Below are positions 63,873-64,000 of a DNA stretch of 64,000 nt, one piece after another. Both the position numbers and the translations under genes were made by a program. Positions within the stretch are counted from its first letter, which is position 1, and the number at the start of each line of letters is the position of its first letter. The notes under the pieces were generated by a model. It was not told the origin of the DNA and ran no database searches. It saw nothing but the letters and a program-made list of their open reading frames with translations. The stretch is from Candidatus Nitricoxidireducens bremensis (GTDB taxonomy: Bacteria > Pseudomonadota > Gammaproteobacteria > Burkholderiales > Rhodocyclaceae): the NCBI GenBank assembly GCA_030247725.1, contig JAOTRT010000006.1:157951-221950 (forward strand), written 5' to 3'.

Positions 63873-63879
63873 ACCTAAC
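63873..63879 (+). other. attC site 3, half-site
   Basis: ACCTAAC closes cassette 3 (complement of its opening GTTAGGT), but no L'/R' half follows. The sequence changes to what looks like an insertion-sequence end within a few bases, so this attC is interrupted and inactive. Confidence 0.7.
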
Positions 63880-63973
63880 GAAGCTGTAGGAAATTATCTT
63901 TCATCGCGGCACTCTGCCGTGAACCAAATGGAATATCAAGCGTCCTACCGGTTCCGAAATGAAGGAGCCGCCC

Positions 63974-64000
63974 ATGGCGCGCTACAAGCCCATCGACACC
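63974..64000 (+). CDS. transposase N-terminus, probably IS1182 family (runs off the window)
   Basis: Only nine codons are in view, M-A-R-Y-K-P-I-D-T, behind a strong GAAGGAG site. This start is typical of IS1182-type transposases I know, but nine residues are thin evidence. The 94 bases before it (63880-63973) would be the element's left end and untranslated leader; no inverted repeat can be verified without the right end. Confidence 0.45.

Larger units (their letters stand above)
61654..63879 (+). mobile_element. integron cassette array without visible integrase
   Basis: Three cassettes in a row. Each starts with TTRRRY-type bases and ends with the complementary RYYYAAC: cassette 1 TTAGGT (61654) to ACCTAAC (62430); cassette 2 TTCGGC (62494) to GCCGAAC (62810); cassette 3 TTAGGT (62885) to ACCTAAC (63873). 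This match of each start to its own end is the cassette signature. attC sites read left to right, so intI should lie to the left, but the intron remnant and IS region have no integrase. The right end is broken by another IS. Confidence 0.88.

Overview
The window is high-GC proteobacterial chromosome. Gene content and order (maf-yceD-rpmF-plsX-fabHDG-acpP-fabF, nadB-rpoE-rseABC-mucD, a DUF2863 protein, lexA-imuA-imuB, AddAB-type helicase/nuclease) fit a betaproteobacterium, most likely of the Rhodocyclales; the species cannot be named from sequence alone. Genes are very tightly packed. At least fifteen adjacent pairs share a 4-base ATGA, GTGA or TTGA stop/start overlap, so translational coupling is common. 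No tRNA, rRNA or CRISPR array was seen.

Layout. 1-2.7 kb: tail of a HAD phosphatase, a Rieske protein, an SppA-type protease, then an RsmI-like methyltransferase and Maf on the minus strand. 2.7-9.3 kb: the fatty-acid synthesis operon (yceD, rpmF, plsX, fabH, fabD, fabG, acpP, fabF) and a YgfX-like membrane protein. 9.3-15.6 kb: nadB, then the envelope-stress module rpoE-rseA-rseB-rseC-mucD with a possible sigma-E promoter. 15.6-19.2 kb (minus): murI, a secreted HExxHxxG metalloprotease, class I fumarase and a YqhA-like protein.

19.4-32.1 kb is a coherent acetate/signalling block: acs, a small membrane protein, a symporter-histidine kinase hybrid, a stand-alone receiver, a histidine-less pseudokinase fused to a DnaQ-type exonuclease, two DUF294 putative nucleotidyltransferases (one with CBS domains), a second sodium:solute symporter with an EF-hand-like loop, and hslR. 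A 397-base gap follows (32.07-32.46 kb). It holds two nested palindromic elements in inverted orientation with a shared loop.

32.5-58.2 kb is mostly ordinary chromosome: rmuC, a calcium-loop protein, a DUF1778/GNAT toxin-antitoxin pair with a visible promoter-operator, an addB-like/addA pair preceded by a tiny coupled peptide, nucleotidase, hydrolase, hemerythrin, mtfA, a parvulin, bolA, msrB, dadA, a DUF47/Pit phosphate transporter pair, a ferritin-like protein, and the SOS cassette lexA-imuA-imuB with a clear LexA box. dnaE2 is not next to imuB.

58.2-64 kb is a mobile, decayed accessory region. An IS1595-family element has inserted into codons 4-6 of a GFA-family gene and supplies it with a new start codon. 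Beyond it lie a low-GC methyltransferase, a 5'-truncated group II intron that ends exactly at an integron cassette boundary, and an integron cassette array with two complete attC sites and a third half-site. The array carries three cassettes, two of them antisense, and one encodes a protein resembling putative AbiC-type phage abortive-infection proteins. A further insertion sequence, probably IS1182-like, begins at the right edge. No integron integrase is visible.
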